A DNA stretch of 64,000 bases. Origin: a virus. The notes under the pieces were generated by a model that searched no databases, was not told the DNA's origin, and was given only the letters and a program-made list of their open reading frames with translations. The translations under genes were made by a program, and so were the position numbers. Positions 9,150 to 16,375 of this stretch are shown in pieces. The DNA lies in IMG/VR virus record IMGVR_UViG_3300022839_000007, positions 1 through 64,000 of that record, one strand, 5' to 3'. The first letter of the stretch is position 1; each line of letters starts with the position of its first letter.

Positions 9150-10325
9150 TTAGCTGAAGCTTAGATTAGCAGTAGTAACGCCAACTTTGCCCAAGTAATC
9201 TGCTGCGTTACCGAGTGACGAGGCTGTATTAGTAAGTTCGGTATAACCGTAACGAGTCATAAAGCTAACCACCGGTTCAAAGGTTGCCGGATCAAGTACA
9301 ACGCCTGAGCTCATCAATGGAATGTACGGACAATAGAACGCCGCAGCATCAGATTCGCTAGAACCTTTGTAACCAATAGTTATATCGTCGTTGTTAGCAT
9401 ATGTGTTCACATAGATACGCATACTGTTATTCAAAGTACCTACTAACTTAGTGTTAGTTGGTGATTCAAATGTACCTTCAGTAGTACGAGCAAACGCACT
9501 AGTAGTTGCGCTCTGTAGCAAAGTCAACACAGTTGGCGATACCACAGCCCAGTTACCTGCACCGCGACGTGTACGCTGAGCAATCAAGTTACTTACACGG
9601 TTGATCTGTACAGCCAATGCAGCATGTTCGTCACCAACGAACGTAGCAGTACCGCTTACAGTAGCCTGGTTGTATGTTTCAACTGGTGATCCAGCAAGCG
9701 AAGCCAACGAACGTAGTACTTCTTGGTCGATTTCTGCAGTAATCTCCTGAGCAAGTGCTGCCATGATTTCTGCTTCTACATCGATACCGTGCTGACTCTG
9801 CGCATCTTGAGCAGCTTCAAAAGTCCAACGAGCTGACAGTTTACGCGACTTAGCTTCAACTGTTTGCTTTAGGATCTGAATACTCATACGCTTACCGGCA
9901 GTACCTTCAAGTGCTGCGGTATTACCTGCACGGTCGGTGCCTGCTGCACCCGAATAGCCTTCGGCTATTTTAAACGGGCTCAGTGCTTCTTCACCGGCAG
10001 TTACATTACCACCAAGGTCACCTGTAAAATCATCGCTGTAACGCACACGTAGAGTATGAATCTGAGCAATTGGTCCGGTCATTGGCTGAACGCCTACCAA
10101 TTCGTTAGCAATAACGGTTGGCATTACTCGTCTAATCACAGGAAGGATTACACGGTTTAGTGTTGAAATGTTACCAGCGCCTGTAGCACCAGATGTGGCA
10201 CTTTCAGAAAGATACTTACGTGTATTTTCAAGCGTAGTAGCCATTACAGCTTTTTTGTTGCCTTGCAGGCCTTCAAGGAGGGCGCCCTTGGTCTCCTGCC
10301 AGCGTGATTCTAGTAGTTCTGACAT
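9150..10325 (-). CDS. gp23: Major capsid protein (T4 gp23 family)
   Basis: 391 residues, shorter than T4 gp23 (521) and in the range of divergent marine T4-like phages. Family features include LPVIRRVMPTVIANELVGVQPM (about residues 59-80, broken by no gap), the DAQSQHGIDVEAEIM segment near 190, and the C-terminal FYCPYIPLMSSG and FEPVVSFMTRYGY. It forms the hexameric shell of the head. A candidate gp21 cleavage site, LSE at residues 39-41 followed by SATSG, would remove the scaffold-binding N-terminal peptide; the site is inferred from the (I/L)XE rule for T4. SD AGGAG precedes the ATG. It is the last gene of the head cluster gp20-gp67-gp21-gp22-gp23, in T4 order. Confidence 0.97.
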   Translation of the reverse strand: MSELLESRWQETKGALLEGLQGNKKAVMATTLENTRKYLSESATSGATGAGNISTLNRVILPVIRRVMPTVIANELVGVQPMTGPIAQIHTLRVRYSDDFTGDLGGNVTAGEEALSPFKIAEGYSGAAGTDRAGNTAALEGTAGKRMSIQILKQTVEAKSRKLSARWTFEAAQDAQSQHGIDVEAEIMAALAQEITAEIDQEVLRSLASLAGSPVETYNQATVSGTATFVGDEHAALAVQINRVSNLIAQRTRRGAGNWAVVSPTVLTLLQSATTSAFARTTEGTFESPTNTKLVGTLNNSMRIYVNTYANNDDITIGYKGSSESDAAAFYCPYIPLMSSGVVLDPATFEPVVSFMTRYGYTELTNTASSLGNAADYLGKVGVTTANLSFS

Positions 10326-10334
10326 GTTAATCTC

Positions 10335-11426
10335 CTATTTTAAACCGGCAAGTCGTTTGATGTCAACTACATTGTTGTCCATTACGCTTGCTTCGATCGA
10401 ACTATTACGTCTATTGCCTGTGATTTCTTTTGCCTCTGATAATTGTGCCTTTTGCTTGGCTGGAGATTTACCATCAATAACTGTTGGTAGATATTTGTCA
10501 AATGCAGAACGTAGTTTTGCAGTTGCTACTGATTCCAGTAAGTCTGTCATAATGTCTTTTTGGTCCTTATTTAACGGACCAACTAGTTCGTTCATTGCCT
10601 TACTACGCTGTGTTGATTCTATCAAACGTTTAACTTGTACGTTTTTAGATTCTACCAAAGTACGTGCTTTAACTGCAAAAGTCTTGGCTTCTGCAAGTTG
10701 ACGGTCTTTGACATCGAGAATTTTAAGCAATTTACTTGTTTCTGATTTTTCGTTAAGATGTGAATTCATATACTCTGACGAGAATGCTTCAAATAACTTA
10801 CGTCCAAAATCGTTTTTGCGAGCAATATCAATATCTTCTCTAAGTTGAGTAATTTCGGAACGTAGTCCCTTTTCAACTGTTTCGGTTATTGCTGCTGCGC
10901 TTCTTTGAATAAAGTTAGTTTTAACTTTAGCCAAGTGTGTTTTAGCTTCACGTACAAGACGTACTTTTGTTTCAGCTAAATCTGTTTTATCTTCTTGAAA
11001 TTCTGCAAGTTCCTTGGCAAGTTGTTCCACAATAAAATCTTCAAATACTGCAAATTTACCTGCAATTGATCTTTGATCTTTGTGTAGTTCTGAAACTTCC
11101 TTAACCAGTGACTGTTTTACAAATGTTGCCATTAAGTTTGAACTTTCTCGCATTGCAATTGCATATTTTGCCTTTGCTTCTGCAAGTTGTTTGCGATCCT
11201 CATGAAATTCAGTCATTTCTTCAGCTAGCTTGTCGCTTACCATTGATTCAACTGCTTCTGCCATGATGCTCTTATCATATTCAAATTTTCTAGCAAATTC
11301 TTCACGTAGTTCGCTGGTAACAGCAATACGGTTTTCTTTAACCTTGCTATTCCATGCTTCCTCGAGTTCCGTTCTTATTGCTGCAGGAATTGCGTTATTC
11401 TCAAAAAGGGCTCTTAGTGTGTCCAT
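10335..11426 (-). CDS. gp22: Prohead core scaffolding protein (T4 gp22 family)
   Basis: 363 residues, almost entirely alpha-helical and charged, with heptad-like patterns throughout (for example AEEMTEFHEDRKQLAEAKAK and LAKELAEFQEDK). This is the expected long coiled-coil-like rod of the gp22 assembly core around which gp23 assembles, later degraded by gp21. Several (I/L)XE sites are present. It lies between the protease and the major capsid gene as in T4, with 9-13 bp gaps and SD AGGAG. Identification rests on position, length and composition as much as on motifs. Confidence 0.9.
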   Translation of the reverse strand: MDTLRALFENNAIPAAIRTELEEAWNSKVKENRIAVTSELREEFARKFEYDKSIMAEAVESMVSDKLAEEMTEFHEDRKQLAEAKAKYAIAMRESSNLMATFVKQSLVKEVSELHKDQRSIAGKFAVFEDFIVEQLAKELAEFQEDKTDLAETKVRLVREAKTHLAKVKTNFIQRSAAAITETVEKGLRSEITQLREDIDIARKNDFGRKLFEAFSSEYMNSHLNEKSETSKLLKILDVKDRQLAEAKTFAVKARTLVESKNVQVKRLIESTQRSKAMNELVGPLNKDQKDIMTDLLESVATAKLRSAFDKYLPTVIDGKSPAKQKAQLSEAKEITGNRRNSSIEASVMDNNVVDIKRLAGLK

Positions 11427-11439
11427 ATCATTCTCCTTT

Positions 11440-12057
11440 TTACTTGAGACCGCTTATAATTTTTAATAAGCTTTCTGCAATGTATTGTTGTGCCTTGGGG
11501 TTGCCTTGAACTTCTTTACTAGTAAGAAATGCCTTATATCCGCCTTTTGTATTCATTAGGTGCTCGTATATCGGAGTCGGGTAGGCACCTGGAGCACTTG
11601 GCTGGGCAACTACGTCTACTGTAATAATTTCAAAGCCCGAGACGTCACCGCCGTCATCAACTTCGCCGCTACCACGCGACGAAACTCCTAGTTTAACTCC
11701 GCTTTCCAGCATTGTTTTAACTAAAAGTCCCATCGGCGTTGGTAGGATTTTTAATTTTCCATAACCATTTGCTCCGTCCATCCACATTTTTGTAATCATG
11801 TGACTGACTCGATCTAAGTTTATGTTAAGTCCCTCTGGATGGTCTGCTTCGCCGAGTATAGAATATCCGCCCGTGATCTGATCGTTGAGAGTGTTGACAG
11901 CCCTGCTAATTTCATTTACGGGATAAACACGCTGATTTGCGTTGCGTATGCCGCCTTGAATGACAATGCCCTTCATATAAAGGTGCTTGTCACCTTCAGC
12001 AGACTCTACAACCATCTTTGCTTGGTCGAAACTTATGTGCTCGGTTAGTTTGTGCAT
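11440..12057 (-). CDS. gp21: Prohead maturation protease (T4 gp21 family)
   Basis: 205 residues. It shows the serine-protease signature of the herpes/T4 prohead protease fold: LGEADHPE with H73, and GVSSRGSG with S126/S127 followed by the oxyanion-type Arg-Gly. The strand-rich core FEIITVDVVAQPSAPGA is also typical. It cleaves gp22, gp67-like and gp23 after (I/L)XE-type sites during head maturation. It lies directly upstream of the scaffold gene, as in T4. Length is near that of T4 gp21 (212). Confidence 0.95.
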   Translation of the reverse strand: MHKLTEHISFDQAKMVVESAEGDKHLYMKGIVIQGGIRNANQRVYPVNEISRAVNTLNDQITGGYSILGEADHPEGLNINLDRVSHMITKMWMDGANGYGKLKILPTPMGLLVKTMLESGVKLGVSSRGSGEVDDGGDVSGFEIITVDVVAQPSAPGAYPTPIYEHLMNTKGGYKAFLTSKEVQGNPKAQQYIAESLLKIISGLK

Positions 12058-12071
12058 CAGAGGTCCTTACT

Positions 12072-13121
12072 TTACTTTGCTCTTCGCGGAGCGCCGTTTA
12101 ACATACTGCCGGCACTTTTGTCAGCAGTTTCTGGTTTGCCTTTTTTCTCGGCACCGTGTCCTGGCTCTGATTTCTTGAAACCAGTTTTACCAGCTTTTCC
12201 GCCTGGAACGTTTATGTTCCCTACGTTATCTACTGTAGGGGTTTGCTTGTTTAAAGCAGATCCTTTCAGTTGACCTTTGTTGGCTTCAACACCTACATCA
12301 GTATCGCACTGTGCGATATTAGAAGCTGTTCCGCCCATGTTGTTTGACTTAGCTACGACCGATTTAGTATTTGCACCGTTATCGCCGCCAATTTTTGCAC
12401 CAAAGCCGCCGTTAATCTTTTCAACATACTCGCGCATTTCTTCGCTAGCAGACTTCTTTGTTTTTGCAGTCTTATTATTCTTCATATCATCTTTTTTGTC
12501 TTTTTTGGCTTCAAACGCATAAGATTCTTTTGCTTTTTTGTTGTCCATGTCGTCCATGTCGTCTTCGTCGTCCATGTCGTCCATATCCATATCCATGTCG
12601 CCATCTTCGTCGTCCATGTCCATATCGTCCATGTTGCTATCTTCGTCACTTAGCATATTTTCAAATTCAGCTTGTAATGCTTCTAGAGCGTCTTCTAAGT
12701 CAGTTACTCGATCTAACATATCACTGTCGTCGTCCATGGCGTCCATATTGTCCATGCCGTCCATGTCGTCGGGCATTTCGATATCATTGATCATGTCGTC
12801 GGTTTCGTCTCCGCCCATCATAGGGTTGGATTTAGATTCGTACTCGTCGATACCAAACATTTCGTCAAGATCGTCGTCGGCCGACTCATCAAGATCTTCG
12901 TCGTCGGACTCGTCGATGTCGTCGTCTGAAGCTTCGTCGATTTCATCTTCGTCGTCTTCTTCAGCTTCTTCAGCTTCTTCGGCTTCTTCAGCTTCAAGAA
13001 TACTTTGGTAAATATCACGTGATTTTTGTACCACGATCTCGTGGAAAAGTGCTTCAGCGCCTGCTCTATCTTCATTAATAAGCAGTTCAAGCATTTCCTC
13101 AAATTTATTGCGATCAGTCAT
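12072..13121 (-). CDS. Very acidic prohead core protein, gp67-like but greatly extended
   Basis: 349 residues. The N-terminal 40 residues form an amphipathic helix (FEEMLELLINEDRAGAEALF) followed by runs of Glu/Ala and Asp/Met/Glu (EEAEEAEEAEE, MDDMDMDDEDGD) to about residue 200, then a Lys-rich and Gly/Asn-rich tail. T4 gp67 (PIP) is 80 residues with the same plan, a short helix and an acidic tail, and lies at the same place between gp20 and gp21. A role as an internal core peptide that is degraded by gp21 is inferred from this. The long basic C-terminal tail (about 205-349) has no counterpart in T4 gp67. A residue cluster at about 225-240 (SASEEMREYVEKINGGFG) could be a separate functional element. 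Confidence 0.75.
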   Translation of the reverse strand: MTDRNKFEEMLELLINEDRAGAEALFHEIVVQKSRDIYQSILEAEEAEEAEEAEEDDEDEIDEASDDDIDESDDEDLDESADDDLDEMFGIDEYESKSNPMMGGDETDDMINDIEMPDDMDGMDNMDAMDDDSDMLDRVTDLEDALEALQAEFENMLSDEDSNMDDMDMDDEDGDMDMDMDDMDDEDDMDDMDNKKAKESYAFEAKKDKKDDMKNNKTAKTKKSASEEMREYVEKINGGFGAKIGGDNGANTKSVVAKSNNMGGTASNIAQCDTDVGVEANKGQLKGSALNKQTPTVDNVGNINVPGGKAGKTGFKKSEPGHGAEKKGKPETADKSAGSMLNGAPRRAK

Positions 13122-13206
13122 TGTGTTTCTCCTTTATAGCCAAGGCTGTCAAATATATTTACATCTTTATCAAAATACCCGGGTCAAACGGACTCAAACG
13201 AGTCGA

Positions 13207-13821
13207 TTACGATATATTGAACTGTTTTTTAAAATCTGTTATAGTAAGATGTGTTAAGTTTGATAGCCCTGTTAATGTTTCTGGTATGTAACTCAACGGT
13301 GTGTCAATTACTCTAATGTATTTAACCTTTGTGTTCTTTTTTATACAAGTAGCAGTTTGATTTTGCCAGTTGCCAAAATAAGTAGCAAGGTCGTTGATTT
13401 GTTTATAGTTTTCGGTTCCTGCGTATATATTATTTACTAATTCAAATTTAATTCCTATTCCCACATAATCAAATCCGAGTATGTAAATTATATTATTTTC
13501 GTGTTCACTGGCTAGGTTCAGCGCGCTCGGACCGCTGCTCCATCCTAGTCCAGGATTAAATAAATTTATGTTTAAAATTTCTTTTGTATATTTGTTTGGA
13601 TTAGTCCAAACATTATTTGAAAGATAATAGCCAGTTTGCACTATCTCCTTAACCATTTTAATATCAACCGCAATCAAATGATCAGGAGAAAACGACCTGT
13701 ATAATGCATTACAACCGTATATCATTCCGTATCTCTTTAACGTGTTAGGATCAATAGTTGTTCTACTATTTCCGTTTCCTAAGACAAATGCAACTTTTTT
13801 ATCTAATGATAGTGTTTGCAC
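13207..13821 (-). CDS. Conserved-looking protein with GNGNSR motif; possible glycosyltransferase-like fold
   Basis: 204 residues. Near the N-terminus it has VAFVLGNGNSR (G15-R20), a Gly-rich loop after a hydrophobic strand, followed by YGCNALYRSFSPDHLIAVD. This pattern resembles nucleotide- or sugar-nucleotide-binding Rossmann-type proteins, including sialyltransferase-like families, and similar proteins occur in marine T4-like phages. Later segments include WSSGPSALNLA and IYILGFDYVG. It lies between the acidic core gene and the small pre-portal gene, an unusual place for a metabolic enzyme. No DxD motif is clear. The function is not established. Confidence 0.6.
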   Translation of the reverse strand: MQTLSLDKKVAFVLGNGNSRTTIDPNTLKRYGMIYGCNALYRSFSPDHLIAVDIKMVKEIVQTGYYLSNNVWTNPNKYTKEILNINLFNPGLGWSSGPSALNLASEHENNIIYILGFDYVGIGIKFELVNNIYAGTENYKQINDLATYFGNWQNQTATCIKKNTKVKYIRVIDTPLSYIPETLTGLSNLTHLTITDFKKQFNIS

Positions 13822-13899
13822 TTTTAAAGTCTTTTCTATATAATTATGTAATCTATACTAACAGTCGAGTGAGAACAATTGTGTTATCTAAAAATATCT

Positions 13900-14157
13900 T
13901 TAGATTAATTGATTACCGCCTGGTGCTGCCTGTGCTTGCATTCCGTACATTGCACGTATGTGAGTTAAGTCTTTGGTTTTTTCTTTTCGATGCATGTCGT
14001 CAGCTCGTCTTGCACGATTAATATCTTTTAATGTAAGACGAGTCTTACGAGTATCATCTACATCAATAACACTATTGTCGTTCTCGGAATCGTATCGGTT
14101 GTCTTCAACCGGTACCATTGTTTCTTTATCAAAATAATATAATTCTCTTAGTATCAT
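13900..14157 (-). CDS. Small conserved protein between portal and prohead genes
   Basis: 85 residues beginning MILRELYYFDKETMVPVEDN, with a Arg/Lys/Asp-rich middle (DDTRKTRLTLKDINRARRAD) and a Met/Gln/Ala-rich end. It starts eight bases downstream of the gp20 stop. I recall similar short proteins adjacent to gp20 in marine T4-like phages, where they are annotated only as hypothetical. The position of T4 gene 68 (a prohead core protein) is comparable, but sequence support for that is weak. Confidence 0.75.
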   Translation of the reverse strand: MILRELYYFDKETMVPVEDNRYDSENDNSVIDVDDTRKTRLTLKDINRARRADDMHRKEKTKDLTHIRAMYGMQAQAAPGGNQLI

Positions 14158-14165
14158 AACATTAT

Positions 14166-16340
14166 TTATGCATTTGGTTCAGTTGGCGGGGTCGGAGGAG
14201 GAGCACCTGTGTTACCTAAATCTACCCCGTCGTTGTCAAAATCTTCTAATTCGTCGCCTTCGGCTGCATCAAGATCGCCTGAGATGTCAGCACCGGTGAT
14301 TCCGGCATCTCTCATACTTGCACTTGCGTCTGGATTGCCACCATCAAACATTTCGTCGTTTTCTTCTTTCCATAATCTTTCATTCTCAGCAATTTCTTCC
14401 TTGCATAGTCCAAGGAATCGTGTCATAGCAAACCGATTTGAAATAAACGGAATAGTTTGCATCGTAGTAAATGTGCTGATTCTATTGTTGTCTAATTCAG
14501 CTTGTCGATAACTTGCAAAGTTCTGAGGCGGTTGTAACATTAAGTCAAACATTGATAGATCAATGTTTACACCTTTATTACTGAGATATAGTTTAAATTC
14601 TGCATTAAACACTTCTGCTATCATACTCTGAAGTCTTTCGCAATAGTTGTTAAAACGTAATTCTTGAATATATGCAGTACCTACTCTACCATCATTAAAC
14701 TGACTAGCAGCATCGTCGGCTCCAGTAGGTAGATAACTACTAGGAATACGTAATCCTCTTACTAACTTATTGGTAAAATATCTAAGGTCGTCAATTTCGC
14801 CTAAGTTAGAGCCGCCCGGCAAGGTTTCAACTTTAGATCCGCGTCCTTCGCTATTGTGAACATATATGCCAGCACTTAATCCAAACCAATGGCTATTACT
14901 GTTGCTCGATACTGTAATATCTCCAGTATCGATTGTTTCAGTTAACCATTCTATAGATGCAATTTTACGAGTTTGATCTAAATATTCTTTTTGTAATCCT
15001 ATCGGCATTAGACTATCGTTTGTTTTTAGATGCTGTGCTTCTACTTCGCTGCCGTCTCTTATAATAAATCTATGATCTGGGGTAGCAGTAATACTCTCTC
15101 CGTTGTCAAGTGTTATCTTTAAGACCTGGGCATCTTTTCGAGTAATCCCTGCCCACGTAATTTCAGCCGGTTCCATTTCGTGTGTTACGTTACTCAACCC
15201 ATATGCCCAGTTTTTTTTGCCTGCTGTATATTCTAAGATTATCTGATCTAAGGTAAGTATTCTACCATCAAGCAGCGGAATCTTAGTAAGAAGAGAAAGA
15301 CAAGTTTGTGGAAAGAAATAATCCTCATTAACCGATAGTGGATTATAACTACTATCAATTACAGTTTGCCCGCCGCCTGTCTTTGAAGGAATTCTTCGTT
15401 GATGTATTTCAGTTTTAACACGTTCTACAAACTGCATTGCAAGATGACTAGGCATGTTGCCGACGTCAACGTAAAATACTCTACGTTCAGGTGCACGTTG
15501 CACCCGGTAGATAATAATAGCATCTTCTAATAATTCTTTTTGCTTATATACTTTAAAAATAGTTTCTAGCAAGCTGTTACCAAACGGAAAGTTTTGATCC
15601 ATGCCTTCGTTCATACTAAGATGTACTATGTGTTGGGCATCAACTGCTGTTTCGTTACTTTCATTGCTCCAGCGACTGGTATTTGCATCAGGAGTCTGTC
15701 CGGTCATCTGTCTTTGATCAAGCGTATGATTTGCAGGACTATTACCGCCAGGTCCATATGCCTTGGTTGTGTTTAATCTAGTTGCACTAAGTGTACTATA
15801 AGAGATATTAATGTCTCTTATAACATATTGTTCTGGACGTTTGCCTTCGCTTTCATTAACAATAATTTTTGTCATAAATGAAGGATCCACATGAAACCAT
15901 TTATGAGTTTCGGTGTCTCTAATAAAAAATTGGTCACCATACTTAAATGTGTTGCGAATAACTTTAAATATACGACGTTCAAATTCTTGTATTTTACACC
16001 ATTGCTTGAGATATTGGCCAAGAATTTGTATTTCGCTATTGGTTGCAGATGAACTAAACTTAATTTGGAACGGAGTTCCGTTTTCTTTGTTCTTTTGTGA
16101 ACAAAATTCAGCAAGGATGTCTAACGCAGCATTAACTTCGCTGTCGCTATCCATAGTGTTGTACTGTCCGTATCGTTCTATTCTATTGGGCGATCCTACA
16201 TATACATCCGGAAGGTGACTACTATAATTAGCAGCAGCCGGTCCTAAGCCGCTACCTCTTGCAAAACTAAATGGGCTGTAGCTTCCGGTAGTATTCATGT
16301 TAGTAGTTACCGGGGTAAAGTGCTTTTTCCATCCAGCCAT
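14166..16340 (-). CDS. gp20: Portal vertex protein (T4 gp20 family), interrupted by an intein
   Basis: 724 residues, of which 347-496 are an intein, leaving a 574-residue mature portal (T4 gp20 is 524). Family features include DILAEFCSQKNKENG, FGNSLLETIFKVYKQKELLEDAIIIYRVQRAPERRVFYVDVGNMP (given here as two adjoining motifs: up to KELLEDA, then RAPERRVFY), VNEDYFFPQ and, after the intein, LPGGSNLGEIDD. The protein forms the dodecameric DNA channel at the head-tail vertex. The C-terminus is Asp/Pro-rich. It follows the tape-measure-like gene by 35 bp and has no separate promoter visible, so it is probably transcribed from the divergent late promoter near 18700. Confidence 0.96.
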   Translation of the reverse strand: MAGWKKHFTPVTTNMNTTGSYSPFSFARGSGLGPAAANYSSHLPDVYVGSPNRIERYGQYNTMDSDSEVNAALDILAEFCSQKNKENGTPFQIKFSSSATNSEIQILGQYLKQWCKIQEFERRIFKVIRNTFKYGDQFFIRDTETHKWFHVDPSFMTKIIVNESEGKRPEQYVIRDINISYSTLSATRLNTTKAYGPGGNSPANHTLDQRQMTGQTPDANTSRWSNESNETAVDAQHIVHLSMNEGMDQNFPFGNSLLETIFKVYKQKELLEDAIIIYRVQRAPERRVFYVDVGNMPSHLAMQFVERVKTEIHQRRIPSKTGGGQTVIDSSYNPLSVNEDYFFPQTCLSLLTKIPLLDGRILTLDQIILEYTAGKKNWAYGLSNVTHEMEPAEITWAGITRKDAQVLKITLDNGESITATPDHRFIIRDGSEVEAQHLKTNDSLMPIGLQKEYLDQTRKIASIEWLTETIDTGDITVSSNSNSHWFGLSAGIYVHNSEGRGSKVETLPGGSNLGEIDDLRYFTNKLVRGLRIPSSYLPTGADDAASQFNDGRVGTAYIQELRFNNYCERLQSMIAEVFNAEFKLYLSNKGVNIDLSMFDLMLQPPQNFASYRQAELDNNRISTFTTMQTIPFISNRFAMTRFLGLCKEEIAENERLWKEENDEMFDGGNPDASASMRDAGITGADISGDLDAAEGDELEDFDNDGVDLGNTGAPPPTPPTEPNA
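14853..15302 (-). other. Intein (150 residues, no endonuclease domain) within gp20
   Basis: Residues 347-496 of the gp20 frame. Block A begins with Cys1 (CLSLLTKIPLLDGRILTL). Block B has ITATPDHRFIIRDG with the T-x-x-H motif and EVEAQHLKTNDSLMPIG. Block F is at about 469-489 (TIDTGDITV, SHWFGLSAG), and block G is GIYVHN followed by Ser+1. The penultimate His-Asn and a Ser at +1 complete the splicing residues. The exteins join as FFPQT plus SEGRGSKVETLPGG, restoring a conserved portal stretch. There is no LAGLIDADG, HNH or other nuclease segment between blocks B and F, so this is a mini-intein that could splice but not move by itself. Confidence 0.92.
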
Positions 16341-16375
16341 TATAATTTTCTCCGACTTATTTTATTGTTCATGTA

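Noticed and set aside
12538-13011. Plus-strand Ser/Met-rich open frame of 157 codons
   Set aside because: It is the antisense of the Asp/Met/Glu-rich core protein, caused by biased codons.
13140-13200. Late promoter before the acidic core gene (TGTAAATA at about 13155)
   Set aside because: It does not fit NATAAATA and the gene is probably within the long minus transcript from 18700.
14166-16340. A simple in-frame insertion or domain acquisition in gp20 rather than an intein
   Set aside because: All splicing blocks and terminal residues are present in the right order and the flanks join to a conserved portal sequence.
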